Below are positions 1-12,019 of a stretch of DNA of 64,000 nt, in pieces. The DNA is from Stictocephala bisonia (Eukaryota; Arthropoda; Insecta; Hemiptera; Membracidae). The notes beneath the pieces are model-generated. The model was not told where the DNA came from and did not search any database. It worked only from the letters and a program-made list of their open reading frames with translations. A program made the translations under genes and the position numbers. The DNA is taken from NCBI GenBank assembly GCA_035578905.1, contig JAQJVL010000734.1, positions 319,501 through 383,500 on the forward strand. Reading direction: 5' to 3'. Each line of letters opens with the position of its first letter. The first letter of the stretch is position 1.

Positions 1-1575
1 AAAAAGTCTACTTCTATAAACAAATATCACTATTTTTTACAAAAGAAAAATGACATAAAACATTTTAAGAAATAAAATACATCAGCAATAACGATACTGA
101 CTGGAAAATTGACGATTGTTGAAAAGAATTAGCCTTTCTGCTCAAGATACATTCAGACAGAGAAGGTCGGGAGTAGCCAACTGAGGAGGCAGCAGGTGGA
201 AGGGAGGGGTAATTGGGGATTCCGGTTGAAAATACTACGAAAACTTACTATACAGGAAATGATTAAAGAACTATATTGTACTCTGTCCGGTGGAGTAAAC
301 TTCATTCGTCTCAAAAAACTGGACGTAGTTCCAACTTCTCTCGCCAGTGTTACATGACTTCTATATTTTCTTTCCCTTTAGAGCCCTCTTAACGAGCGTA
401 GGGAGTGATGGGGTTGGCATGCGATGCGTGCAGGGGTTTCCCCTATTTTCAATCATTATAAGAATGAATTTCTAATTAAAAAATAAATTAATATTATAGT
501 CACGTTTCGCTGTCAATTAACAGTAAAAATTATAATTACATAAATTTGCTATAACCCATTCTATTGTAATGACACTTTTATTTATATTTAGTAATGATCA
601 GAATCTCGTAAATTTTAACTGAAAGACAATTCTTAGTAGAACATATAAATAAATACGTTCAGCTTGTTCAGTATCTGATGTAATAATCATTATTCATATT
701 TAAGTAAGTTTTTAAATGAAACATTTTTACTAATTCCACAGTTTTTCATTTTTAAGTTTTAATTTTTTAATTTAAATAAGTTGTTAAAGAAGAGTGTTGC
801 TGAAACTATGGCTCTCCCTCATTTGATCATATAAAACATTAGATAATTATTTTGAATTAGTATGCAACTATAAGATATATGCGTATTTGATTTCGATAAA
901 CATTGCTTAACTGTAGTTGGTAATAAAGATAACATTCTGGTATGAACATGTTATTAATGTAAAAATGTTTGAATAAAAATAAATGATAATTAATAGAATG
1001 ATGACATACAAGACACCATTCTTGTTTCATGTATTTAGTGTGACTACTAAATGACTTCCATATATGAACATATTGTTTATATAATAAGTTTCTTTATTGC
1101 AATAATATATATTGCATAATGCATTTTCCTATTTAGATGAAATTTTAATGTTTGTTTGGTTATGATCATGTGATTTATCAACTAGTGCGAGAAATTACTG
1201 GTTCATTAGCTGTATTATTAAAGGTGGTAGGTCCAAACCTTTGCTCTGATATTAGTTGGGGTATAATTTCTCTTATAAAATACAAAACATTAAATTGAAC
1301 TCTCAGGACTGTTGTAAAATGTACGTGTAGTGGAAAAACCATTTATAAAACCTTACCTGTTTTCTACGTACAAAAACATGAACTAGAAAACGTGATGTCC
1401 CTTATACGAATGAGGGTAAAAATTATAATTGGTGATAGTAAAAGTAGATAGGGTTAGGCCCGAACTGTAGACAGTTTAAAGCAGGTTACAACAACTTGAC
1501 TGAAGAAAATTAAATTACAACTAACTATACAGAAACACTTACCTGCTCAAACATGAGTGAGAATAGGAATGATCA
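1..1575. other. AT-rich non-coding DNA
   Basis: No open frame of note and no recognised domain. A slightly less AT-rich patch lies at about 120-450 (G-rich around 165-220 and 390-450), but neither strand gives a recognisable protein. Nothing else seen. Confidence 0.6.
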
Positions 1576-1676
1576 AGACAACACTCCTCATTACTGGAGG
1601 GTTGAATGAAGAAAGTCATGGGGATAACCAAGATATAGACGGATCAACCCCCTGACTCGAGGGGTTATCCGTCTAT
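1575..1676 (+). repeat. Solitary monomer of the 62-bp minisatellite, with a head-to-head partial copy
   Basis: Positions about 1580-1655 match the 62-bp unit of the large array at 7.0-9.57 kb: a 'ctggagg' segment, then 'gaagaaagtcatgggga', then 'gatatagacggat', in the same order. The unit then turns back on itself. Bases 1636-1651 and 1661-1675 form a hairpin (tagacggatcaacccc / ggggttatccgtcta) with one bulged base and a 9-base loop, as if a second unit were joined in inverted orientation. It lies just upstream of the LINE remnant, while the full array lies just downstream of it. Confidence 0.8.
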
Positions 1677-1739
1677 GTATAATTCTATTCTATTATTATA
1701 TTCCTGGATACAGACTTTTTGATTCCATTGGGCATAGGG

Positions 1740-2874
1740 TGTGTGTTATTGCAACTTACGAAAATAATGAATGACATGGACAATGTGTCAATTACCCATA
1801 AGAGCTCTGATGGTGACATCTTTGTCTTGGAAATCCAAGTGTCAGAAACTACAATAGTAAATGTTTATAAGCCTCTCAACATCCAGTGACCTGACCATAT
1901 GATTTTGCGATGTTTTAAACACCCTGTCCTCTATGTGGGGGACTTAAACAGTCACCATAGTCAATGGGGCTATAACACCTACGATGAGAATGGCAGAAAG
2001 CTTACTGTCTGGGCTGAAATATACAACCTTTTCCTGATCTTTGATGCTAAAGATTCAGCCACATTTTATTCAGCTCGTTGGCGTCGAGGTTACTCTCCCG
2101 ACTTAAGATTCTGCTCATGTGAACGATCATCAAGCCAAAAACCAATTAAGAAAGTTCTTGATGCTTTTCCCCACTCTCAATATAGGCCAGTTCTGGTTTC
2201 ATTGGGAATCTAAATTCCCGTAATTCGATCTTTTCTAAGACCTAGATGGAAGTAAATAAAGCACACTAGGAGGCCTTTACCACCAGGCTTGATGATACCA
2301 TCAGGTTTATTCCTCCTACAATAAGAAATTACGATCGTTTCACAAGTATCGTCTTGTCCATCGCTAGATTTTGCATACCGAGATAATACAGAAAGGAGTA
2401 TATTCCAGGATGCAGTAGGAATCAGACGACCTTTACAAAGAGTTTAATGCCACAAAAACTCCAACACACTATGCACTCTCTAAAAATTGTCAGGAGAGAA
2501 AAATGTTTTAAAACTGTTGAAGATATAAACTTTTAATAAACAGTGGTCAATTTTAAGGAAACTCTTAACTGATAAATCTCTAAATCAAAGAGAAATACTC
2601 CACCCCGAAGGTTGCTAATAAAACTAAACGGATAGTCAGCTTATCATAGTCAGCCCGCCATCCTTCTGACAAACCAGCTAAATGAAATTAAAAAGAGCCG
2701 ATTGGCACCCCTGAAAGTCTCCAGAAATTTCACGGAGGAAGAGATAGATAGGGCGATTCCCGCTATACCAGCATGGAAAGCAGCCGGCCTTGACGGTATC
2801 TTTCCGGATTTTATGATGCATGCTGGTAGTGAAGTGAAACAATGGCTTCAAACTGTCTACAATAAGATACTTTG
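1740..2874 (+). pseudogene. LINE endonuclease and RT N-terminal region, pseudogene
   Basis: This encodes the apurinic-type endonuclease that nicks target DNA for LINE insertion. The frame from about 1740 reads into 1899-2213 after one in-frame TGA (about 1888). It carries the hallmark GDLNSHHSQWG (usually GDFNSHH; the Asp and Asn are catalytic), then DENGRKL and WAEIYNLFLIFDAKDSATF, and RWRRGYSPDL. After the stop at 2211, shifted frames continue (RLDDTIRFIPPTIRNYDRF at about 2285-2345). The pre-RT motif FTEEEIDRAIPAIPAWKAAG then runs on to LDGIFPDFM at about 2735-2820. Several stops and shifts are present. Homology is by recognition of family motifs, not by a search. Confidence 0.85.
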
Positions 2875-3231
2875 AATATACTCTGTTTCACGTTGAGAAT
2901 GCAGTACGGCTCTTATGGACAGCTCTACTAGCTTGTGCAAAAATATAGAACACTGTCTGTCTGCCCACTGTCATATAGCATCCTCACGGTTTTGCTCTGA
3001 TATTATATTACAGTATTTTTTTTTACAAAAACATATGTCTAAAAATTTCTCATAAAATTAAATTAGGTATTAAAAATAGTGTATAAATCAATAACGTTAG
3101 TTAAAAATGTATTTAAAGAACAAACAAATTATTGATCTATAGAAGTCTGTAGGTATTTTCGTATATATTTCTATTTTACTATATTTATCTTTTTAATTAG
3201 TAAAATTTTTCTTGTAAATGAATATATATAA

Positions 3232-3281
<50 letters not shown>

Positions 3282-4963
3282 AATAGAAAATAAATTATCA
3301 ACTATAATGCTGTAAATTAATGTCTACTTGAAGGAATACAGTTTTAATTAGCCTATTCCAAGACAAAAAACGAACGTTTATTTATTGGTACAACCCATGC
3401 TTTGTACCTAAATTACATTTAGGTTGAAATAATTAATTGATTTAATACGATTACGTTTGTATATAATAATTTATGTTACGTTATTAGACGTATTTTAAAA
3501 CCATATTCAAGAAATGTATGAATTGTGTTACAATAAACAATTAATTAGTTTTAGTAAATATAATCTTTCAAATAAATAAAAACCAGCTCAGTTTGTGTAC
3601 TATATTATCTCTAACCCATCAATACCTCAACTGAGGACAAGGCGGGCGATTGACTCGTTTGTACCTTTCCTCTTATCGCCTTATCAGTTGATGCAAAGGA
3701 ATAAACACTGCGGCTACGTTAATTAGTGGAAGAACTAGGATTGAAGAATTATAAATTAAGAAAGGAAGGAGATTGTGGACAGATTGTCACGCCAACAAAA
3801 ATACCTCAAAAAATAAAATCTAAAACAACAAATTACAGTTAAATTTGTATCTTAATTTTTACTATGTTTTTATCAAAATAAAAAAAAAAATGCCTCCAGA
3901 TGAGATATGTTGATAACACTTAACTGATTTCAAATTCCTTGTATGCTTAAATGAACAAACTAAACAAAAATAAAATAGTATTTGTAAATATATTCAAAGA
4001 GAGTAATAAACATCAATAAGTTATGATCAACAACTTACTAAACTTTTGAAACGGGTGGGTTACTAAAAAATATATGTGACTTATACACTTTTATAAATCA
4101 CCTACTGTATTGTAAATGATTTGATGTCCTGTTAAAATAACTGAAAAATAATAACTGGCTTTATGCCTGCAATTTTCATTGTCTAATATTATAAATTCAC
4201 TTTAAACAACATATTTCTAGCATAATAGGTTTTATATAAAAATAAATAATAGTTCTCATGGATTCAAATATTAGCACCGATGGAATCTTGGATGGTTCAG
4301 AGTGAGGCCAACTCACCAACACGACAACTGCGCGCGCCGCATAGTCATGTTTCTTTGTCACTTATTACCGACTAAACTGTGCATATTGGTGAAAACAGTT
4401 TCAAATTAAAAGAAATGTACCACTTTTTATCTACAACTTTCCCTCTGACGAAACTTACCTGACCAAAAAGTAAAAAACTTCCTCACAGATCGACTTTTCC
4501 ATGTCTTTTCTCAAATATATGAAGTAATTTTTACTTCTATTATAATATTACAAATTAGTTTTATTATATATTCAATTCATACTAACACAGTAAGCATCCA
4601 CTACTTCTGTATAATGTTTACACCAAATTTCAAAATGTTCAATCAATATTTATTCACTTAAAATGCAGTGTAATTGAATTGTGGCCTCTAAAAACTGAAT
4701 CTTCAAGGGCTATACGTTTTTAAAGCATATGGTAATTTTTAAAGTTATTAACTTATTTTTATTTTATTTTATACCTTTAATAACAGGCAATAAATATTTT
4801 CCCAACCATTTCCATGCGAAAATTTGATTTTATGATTACTTTTTATCAGCGAGCCAACGTTTTTATACAGTGCTGTACCTCAAAAACTCCCATTTGATTA
4901 CCATTGCTTATGGACTTACCGTACTGCAATCTCAATATGAAATAGAGTACTGTATAGCTAGCT
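2875..4963. mobile_element. ~2.1-kb non-autonomous DNA element with terminal inverted repeats, inside the LINE
   Basis: The DNA between the two LINE coding blocks is AT-rich and unrelated to the LINE. Its ends are imperfect inverted repeats of at least 33 bp. The left end (about 2880-2920) contains tactctgtttcacgttgag then aatgcagtacgg. The reverse complement of the right end (about 4910-4955) reads tactctatttcatattgag then attgcagtacgg. No transposase frame is visible. Inside are an (AT)n run (about 3233-3279) and otherwise featureless sequence. The exact termini and target-site duplication could not be fixed by eye, so the superfamily is not assigned. Confidence 0.7.
3233..3279. repeat. (AT)n microsatellite
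   Basis: Uninterrupted AT dinucleotide run, directly read. Confidence 0.95.
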
Positions 4964-6740
4964 ACAGGTGATTTGCCAAAAGCATACAATCGTTCAAAAG
5001 TAGTAGCTGTTCTGAAGCCTGGCAAAGACCCTTCCACTGGTGGTAACAAGTGGAAAGTTACCGCCGTATATCTGAATGAAAAACAACTTTATTGTTACTT
5101 CATGATGTGAAGTTAGGGCTGCATACATATACATAATCCACCCACCCATATACGTACAGAAGTATTGACCCCCGCCCACCATACATGTACAGACGTTCTG
5201 ACCTACCCGCCCACCCATACATGTACAGAGATATTAACCCAAATGTCCACCCATACATGTATAGACATATTGACCTACCCGCCCACCCATACATGTACAG
5301 ACGTATTGACCTACCCGCCCACCCATACATGTACATACGTATTGACCCACCCGCCTAACCATACACATGCAGTGGTATTGATTAGACTCTTCTTATTGTT
5401 TCTTATACGTTTCTGGAAAGACTTATATAGCAGAATATCACTCATTCTTGATCCTAATGTTCCAGTTGAGCAGGCTGGTTTTCGCCTTGGCCGAAGTTGT
5501 TGTGACTAGATCCTGGCTCTGACTTCATTTATTGAGAATGGGTTTGAAAACAAGCTAAACAAATCTGCAACTTTTGTTGATCTTACAGTGCCTTATGACA
5601 CAGTAGGAAGCAAAGGTTTGTTATTAAAGTTCTACAGCCTCCTTCTCTGTCTCTTTATTTTGCGACTTCTAAAGTCAGTGCTTAGTGCCTGGCTAATTAA
5701 AGTTTATATAGGTCGTGAAGATAGCTCATATGAACAGTTGAAGGATGGTCTGCCACAGGAGTCCGTACTTGATCCAGTTTTATTTAACGTGTATACTGCT
5801 AACATCCCAATCACCAAGAAACTTTATATATGCAGACGAATAAAGCAATATGCTTTAGCTTATAAACACAAGGACTCCACATCTACTGAAAAAATACTCA
5901 CAAACGATCTTGCAACCCTCGAAGGATATTTTAGAACCTGGAAGCTGAATCCTAACCCATCAAAAACCGAAGTAGCCTGCTTCCACCAAAGTAATCGACT
6001 GGCTAATCGAAAATTAAACATCTTTCTGCATGGTGTAGAACTCCACGACAATGATCATCCACAGTACCTGGGAGTAACCTTAGATCGATCACTGACATTT
6101 AAAAGCCATCTTCAAAAAACAGCAGCTAAAATTAAAACCTGGGCAAATGTACTTCATCATATTGCTGGAACAACTTGGGGAACCACCACACATGTCCTGC
6201 GTACTTTGTCAGTGGTTTATTCAGCTGCTGAATACATTGTTCCCTTATGGCTTAATAGCGCACATACAAAGCGATTGGTCCAACTTAATAGAGCCATGAG
6301 AGCTATTAGTGGTACTCTCATGGCAACTCCATTACCTTGGATTCCGGTGTTGTGCAATATAGGTCCTCCAGAAATAAGACGTCAGGAGGAACTTGAATTC
6401 ATAAGTGAAAGAATTCAATATGATCTTAAATGCCCCGCACCTTCCCATTACCCAGGGTCTGATGGATGAAAGATGTTCCTTATTAACAATCCATCAATAC
6501 CTGTATGTGGGATGAACCTCCTTCATAGGTAGTGAACATTATTGAATCGGTTCAGAACTGGAGTGGCCAGATGTAATTACTGGAATTACAAAAGGGGATT
6601 GACAGTAGATCAGTCATGGGACTCTATCCAAACAATGGATCACATAGGTTCAGAGTCACCTTTGCGCTGTTTTACGAAGGGTTGGCTAGCATAAATAGAA
6701 TCAGTGTTCAGTGTTCAGATCTCAAATGGCTTCATGGATT
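4964..6740 (+). pseudogene. LINE reverse transcriptase and C-terminal region, pseudogene
   Basis: The second coding block of the same LINE. From about 4964: TGDLPKAYNRSKVVAVLKPG, then SYRRIS in a shifted frame at about 5056. After the minisatellite comes LERLI (about 5413), then EQAGFRLGRSCCD with a stop (5507), and FVDLTVPYDTV in the frame starting at 5588. The motif LPQESVLDPVLFN (about 5750) has Glu where LPQGS has Gly. The catalytic YADD box is destroyed: 5829-5840 reads YADE followed by a stop in its own frame, while compensating indels carry the long frame through as ICRRI. Downstream are NPSKTEVACFH, YLGVTLDRSLTF, and a tail with RFRTGVARCNYW and TMDHI (about 6545-6640). It cannot encode active RT. 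Confidence 0.9.
5063..5385. repeat. 36-bp minisatellite (CCCACCC...CATGTACAG type) splitting the LINE RT
   Basis: About seven units of 36 bp, each built as 'cccacccatacatgtacaga' followed by 'cgtattgacctacccg'. Array core about 5138-5370. It sits between the SYRRIS and LERLI blocks of the reverse transcriptase, which are close together in related elements, so the array arrived in or grew within the LINE. The open frames on both strands here follow from the 36-bp period and are not genes. The core motif recurs at 21.3-21.7 kb and 62.9-63.05 kb. Confidence 0.85.
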
Positions 6741-6858
6741 GGATTTAGCTTTGTGACAGGAGATCATTTATTATTTATTTAAAATTTTGAATATAGTGTA
6801 ATGACTTTTGGACTTTTTGCCCAACTATAAAACTCAGCTTTGACATAATTTTAAATAC

Positions 6859-6922
6859 AAAAAAAAAAAAAAATAATACTGTAGTGGTATCTGACAAAAA
6901 AATCATACGATATATATTGGTC

Positions 6923-6958
<36 letters not shown>

Positions 6959-6993
6959 TTATTTATATATACCACGATTCTATATCAAATGAA
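6859..6993. other. LINE poly(A) tail and (AT)n linker
   Basis: An A-run at about 6859-6874 ends the LINE 3' region. A pure AT run follows at about 6925-6953, then about 40 bases that lead directly into the first degenerate unit of the 62-bp array. Confidence 0.7.
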
Positions 6994-9567
6994 AAACGTC
7001 TTGGGGAGGACCACGATAAAGACGGATCACCCCCGTGTCAGGAAGGTTGAATGATTAAATCTAAGGGAAAAACCATGATATAAATGGATAAACCACATGT
7101 CAGGAGGAATGAAGAAAGTTATGGAGATAACTGTGATATAGACGGATGACCCGCGTGACTGGAGGTTTTAATGAAGAAAGTCATGGGGAGAACTGTGATA
7201 TAGACGGATGACCCGCGTGACTGGAGGTTTTAATGAAGAAAGTCATGGGGAGAACTGTGATATAGACGGATGACCCGCGTGACTGGAGGTTTTAATGAAG
7301 AAAGTCATGGGGAGAACTGTGATATAGACGGATGACCCGCGTGACTGGAGGTTTTAATGAAGAAAGTCATGGGGAGAACTGTGATATAGACGGATGACCC
7401 GCGTGACTGGAGGTTTTAATGAAGAAAGTCATGGGGAGAACTGTGATATAGACGGATGACCCGCGTGACTGGAGGTTTTAATGAAGAAAGTCATGGGGAG
7501 AACTGTGATATAGACGGATGACCCGCGTGACTGGAGGTTTTAATGAAGAAAGTCATGGGGAGAACTGTGATATAGACGGATGACCCGCGTGACTGGAGGT
7601 TTTAATGAAGAAAGTCATGGGGAGAACTGTGATATAGACGGATGACCCGCGTGACTGGAGGTTTTAATGAAGAAAGTCATGGGGAGAACTGTGATATAGA
7701 CGGATGACCCGCGTGACTGGAGGTTTTAATGAAGAAAGTCATGGGGAGAACTGTGATATAGACGGATGACCCGCGTGACTGGAGGATTTAATGAAGAAAG
7801 TCATGGGGAGAACTGTGATATAGAGGGATGACCCGCATGACTGGAGGTTTTAATGAGGAAAGTCATGGGGAGAACTGTGATATAGACGGATGACCCGCGT
7901 GACTGGAGGATTTAATGAAGAAAGTCATGGGGAGAACTGTGATATAGACGGATGACCCGCGTGACTGGAGGTTTTAATGAGGAAAGTCATGGGGAGAACT
8001 GTGATATAGACGGATGACCCCCGTTACTGGAGGTTTTAATGAGGAAAGTCATGGGGAGAACTGTGATATAGACGGATGACCCCCGTGACTAGAGGTTTTA
8101 ATGAAGAAAGTCATGGGGAGAACTGTGATATAGACGGATGACCCGCGTGACTGGAGGTTTTAATGAGGAAAGTCATGGGGAGAACTGTGATGTAGACGGA
8201 TGACCCGCGTGACTGGAGGTTTTAATGAAGAAAGTCATGGGGAGAACTGTGATATAGACGGATGACCCGCGTGATTGGAGGTTTGCATGGAGAAAGTCAT
8301 GGGGAGAACTGTGATATAGACGGATGACCCGCGTGACTGGAGGATTTAATGAAGAAAGTCATGGGGAGAACTGTGATATAGAGGGATGACCCGCATGACT
8401 GGAGGTTTTAATGAGGAAAGTCATGGGGAGAACTGTGATATAGACGGATGATCCCCGTGACTGGAGGATTTAATGAAGAAAGTCATGGGGAGAACTGTGA
8501 TATAGACGGATGACCCGCGTGACTGGAGGTTTTAATGAGGAAAGTCATGGGGAGAACTGTGATATAGACGGATGACCCCCGTTACTGGAGGTTTTAATGA
8601 GGAAAGTCATGGGGAGAACTGTGATATAGACGGATGACCCCCGTGACTAGAGGTTTTAATGAAGAAAGTCATGGGGAGAACTGTGATATAGACGGATGAC
8701 CCGCGTGACTGGAGGTTTTAATGAGGAAAGTCATGGGGAGAACTGTGATGTAGACGGATGACCCGCGTGATTGGAGGTTTGCATGGAGAAAGTCATGGGG
8801 AGAACTGTGATATAGACGGATGACCCGCGTGATTGGAGGTTTGCATGGAGAAACTCATGGGGAGAACTGTGATATAGACAGATGACCCGCGTGACTGGAG
8901 GTTTTAATGAAGAAAGTCATGGGGAGAACTGTGATGTAGACGGATGACCCGCGTGATTGGAGGTTTGCATGGAGAAAGTCATGGGGAGAACTGTGATATA
9001 GACGGATGACCCACGTGACTGGAGGTTTTAATGAAGAAAGTCATGGGGAGAACTGTGATATAGACGGATGACCCGCGTGATTGGAGGTTTGCATGGAGAA
9101 AGTCATGGGGAGAACTGTGATATAGACGGATGACCCGGGTGATTGGATGTTTAAATGAAGAAAGTAATTGGGAGAATTGTGATATAGACGGATGACCCCC
9201 GTGACTGGAGGTTTGCATGGAGAAAGTCATGGGGAGAACTGTGATATAGATGGATGACCCGCGTGATTGGAGGTTTGCATGGAGAAAGTCATGGGGAGAA
9301 CTGTGATATAGACGGATGACCCGGGTGATTGGTTGTTTAAATGAAGAAAGTCATGGGGAGAATTGTGATATAGACGGATGACCCCCGTGACTGGAGGTTT
9401 GCATGGAGAAAGTCATGGGGAGAACTGTGATATAGATGGATGACCCCCGTTACTGGAAGTTTGCATGGAGAAAGTCATGGGGAGAACTGTGATATAAACG
9501 GATGACCCCCGTTACTGGAGGTTTGCATGGAGAAAGTCATGGGGAGAACCGCAATCTAGACGGATGT
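6994..9567. repeat. 62-bp minisatellite array with higher-order structure
   Basis: About 41 tandem units of 62 bp (gaagaaagtcatggggagaa, then ctgtgatatagacggatgac, then ccgcgtgactggaggtttta, then at). Units at about 7120-7780 are almost identical. The left edge (6994-7120) and right edge (9480-9567) are degenerate, as expected for arrays homogenised in the centre by unequal exchange. Marked variants (ggaggattta, 'tatagagggatgacccgcat', 'gttactggagg') recur in the same order 558 bp apart (7781 to 8339; 7905 to 8463), which is nine units. Later units alternate with a 'gtttgcatggag' variant. No plausible coding role. Confidence 0.97.
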
Positions 9568-12015
9568 CTGTTTATGTTGTTTAAGTAACGCAACCTACAC
9601 GAGTAGACTTGATATAGTCTTTGGGTTTACTTTTTTTCAATTAAAATTAACGAATCTGCATTATATGTTATGGGAAAGCTTTCAAATAATAGTCAACATT
9701 TATGTTAGAGCCAATTGATATATATTCCAAATTTAAATTCTAGAATTCATATCACAGCAGTCATTTATTTCAAGTTTTAGTTGTTGTGCTCGAGATTGAT
9801 CCATTCAAGTCCATACAAATATTATACCTAGCAAGGTATAGTTAGGTCTCCAAGAAATTGTCGGTCTAACCCTCATCACCTTAAACGTTTGCGATTAGTC
9901 CTTAAAGTCGAAATATTGCCTAGTACACATTCCACCCTTCCAATCTTTAATTGATATAAATATGTAATTCCTATCATCATGAGGTAATCTTTACAATTAG
10001 CTATGTTTATGAGATGAAAATGAATATTCAATATTTTAAAAATAAATATGCAATACATGTGATCGTCACAGAACACAAATACAGTATATTACAATATAAG
10101 CACAACATTCACAAATATGTTACAATACAAGTACAAAATGCACAAATATGGTCGATTTCGGTAAACCACGCTCACCTTCCTCAGACCAGAGGGATTCACA
10201 AAAGAATCAAAGCGATCACCATTGTATTTGTTAATTTTGTACTTATATTGTAGTATATTTGTCATTTTTTTTATTGTAATATTTGTGTTATGTGACGTTC
10301 ACTTGTACTGTATTCGTACCGACACGTATTATGCTAATTAAAAAACTAAATAAATATACACAAAATTATGTTATTTTTTAAGGCAGATGTTCTACAGTAT
10401 TTTTTATTGAACACAAAATTATATTCACAAGGTATGTTCAGAAAATGTAGATTTATATGCAGAGCTTTCCCTTCCCTTGTATTCAAACGGCTTTGTGCCC
10501 TTTGTTGTTGATATAAGCGAATTATCTCATTCCAGTGTTTACCACCTGCCTTGGGCGTTCCAGCAATGGAATTCTTTAGTTTTTCTTGCTCTAGATAATC
10601 CAATTGTTTAGAGTGTAATTTGTATTACTTGAAATCAGTTTCATACCTACTGCAGCTGGATTATTGGAATAAGAAATGAGTTCTAATGAATAATTTCGAT
10701 AATGATAAGTCCATAAGTTAGTAAACAAATTTATGTGTGTAAAGTAATTGTTGTACTTGAATTCAGTAACATTATACTATGTTAGGTATTTTACTTATTC
10801 AAAAGTATATACAAAGTAAAAGACTAAGAATAATTACGTGAATGTTACGATTAAGTTAAAACCGTTTATAGTGTGTCCTGAAGTAACACATTGGGTCGTG
10901 AGTACTATAGAAGTGTATACCTACCACGACTGATAGATAGCTGTCTACATCCAATATAGATTTGAAACATGTGTATCGAGTTTTTTTGAAATATAAAGTG
11001 TGATCTCATTAAATGCGCCAAGTTGTTTAGTAATCGCTCTAACAGTATTCTCTGTACCTAGTATTGAGCAACCACTCAAGGATATGAAATGTGTAAATGT
11101 ATTGGGAAGTTGATTGATAAATGCATATTACTGTAAAACCAATAAACCCAAGTTGTTGTTGAACTTGATGGTATTTAAGGCAATGAAACACTTTCAAGAC
11201 TCTTACTTGAGGTTACTTTGAAGTCTTCGTAAGCCTCTTTTAACACTCGTCTTCTTGAAATGTTTTTCTTACGTTTTCCAATACATTAGACAAGCGTGCT
11301 TTCGAAATGATTGTATTCATAAGATTGGTAATGCATAAAAGTATAACAACTGTGGGAAACGATTTGATATGAAAAATTACTATGGGATTCACAGCACTAA
11401 TAAGAAGAATAACAATATTTTTTAATTTATATTAAGCTAAACTAATTAAAATTTGTATTTTTGAATTGTATATTTAAATATAATAAATATAAAATTGTCC
11501 GATTATATGGTTTTAATAATAGAAAAATGTAATGCTGGCAATATAATACTATCTGAGCATATTTTTATCTGCTCTAAGCCAAATCTCTTGTGAGTGTGAA
11601 ATTTACATAATATTATATAGACACCCTAGACAGTACATCTAAATATTAATATATACTAAAAAAAACTTGGTTATTAGTGTTAAATGTGTAATACTATAGT
11701 AAATAACTTCCCGATTACAGTATAGTGAAAGCAGTATACTATAGCTGACAGTTCCCAACTTTGATAAATTTATGAATGTTTCCGATGTTGACGTCAGCAG
11801 TTAAAAACTAAAGGTGGCTTTTCACATTGCAAATTCACCGCAATCAGCAGTACACACATGAGGCCAGCTGGTAGTTTACTCGCTTCAAGGACGACTTGAT
11901 GATAAGTACAAATATGTACCCTTGATACTACGTTGAGAGTATCTTTAACGTAGTTGACCCAATAGTAGCCCCCCGTCATGGTTATTACAGGACTAATTAT
12001 CAAACTCTTTTATTC
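9568..12015. other. AT-rich intergenic DNA with minor TE remnants
   Basis: Mostly featureless. The minus strand at 10346-10603 has an 85-codon frame with a hydrophilic stretch containing GKHWNEIIRLYQQQ that I do not recognise. A second frame (11794-12003, minus) is also unrecognised. Neither has convincing splice or promoter context. Confidence 0.5.
10229..10350 (+). mobile_element. Probable LINE 3'-end fragment, copy 1
   Basis: The segment around 'gtgttatgtgacgttcactt' and the following 'gtattatgctaattaaaaaa' is repeated at 39.54-39.65 kb in the same order and orientation, with a ~35-bp length difference upstream. It ends in an A/T-rich 'ctaaataaata' tail, like many insect LINE 3' ends. The LINE assignment is inference; the duplication itself is visible. 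Confidence 0.5.
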
Positions 12016-12019
12016 CAAA

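Larger units (their letters stand above)
1690..6875 (+). mobile_element. Degenerate jockey/CR1-like LINE with two internal insertions
   Basis: One non-LTR retrotransposon copy read in several frames: endonuclease (about 1740-2215), linker and start of the reverse transcriptase (to about 2874), reverse transcriptase (about 4964-6330), and a C-terminal tail with a cysteine/histidine cluster (to about 6740). A short 3' untranslated region ends in an A-run at about 6859-6874. The two coding blocks join where the family is normally contiguous: the first stops at a WLQTVYNKIL-type motif and the second resumes with TGDLP...KVVAVLKPGKDPS. This points to one copy opened by an insertion (2875-4963). 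A minisatellite also splits the RT at about 5063-5385. Stops, frameshifts and a lost catalytic motif make it dead. The 5' limit is uncertain. Confidence 0.85.

Noticed and set aside
10346..10603. Host exon on the minus strand (GKHWNEIIRLYQQQ region)
   Set aside because: No recognised domain, no convincing splice sites and no neighbouring exon; kept only as a remark.
11794..12003. Small minus-strand gene
   Set aside because: Unrecognised product in AT-rich DNA next to LINE remains; length is within chance expectation.
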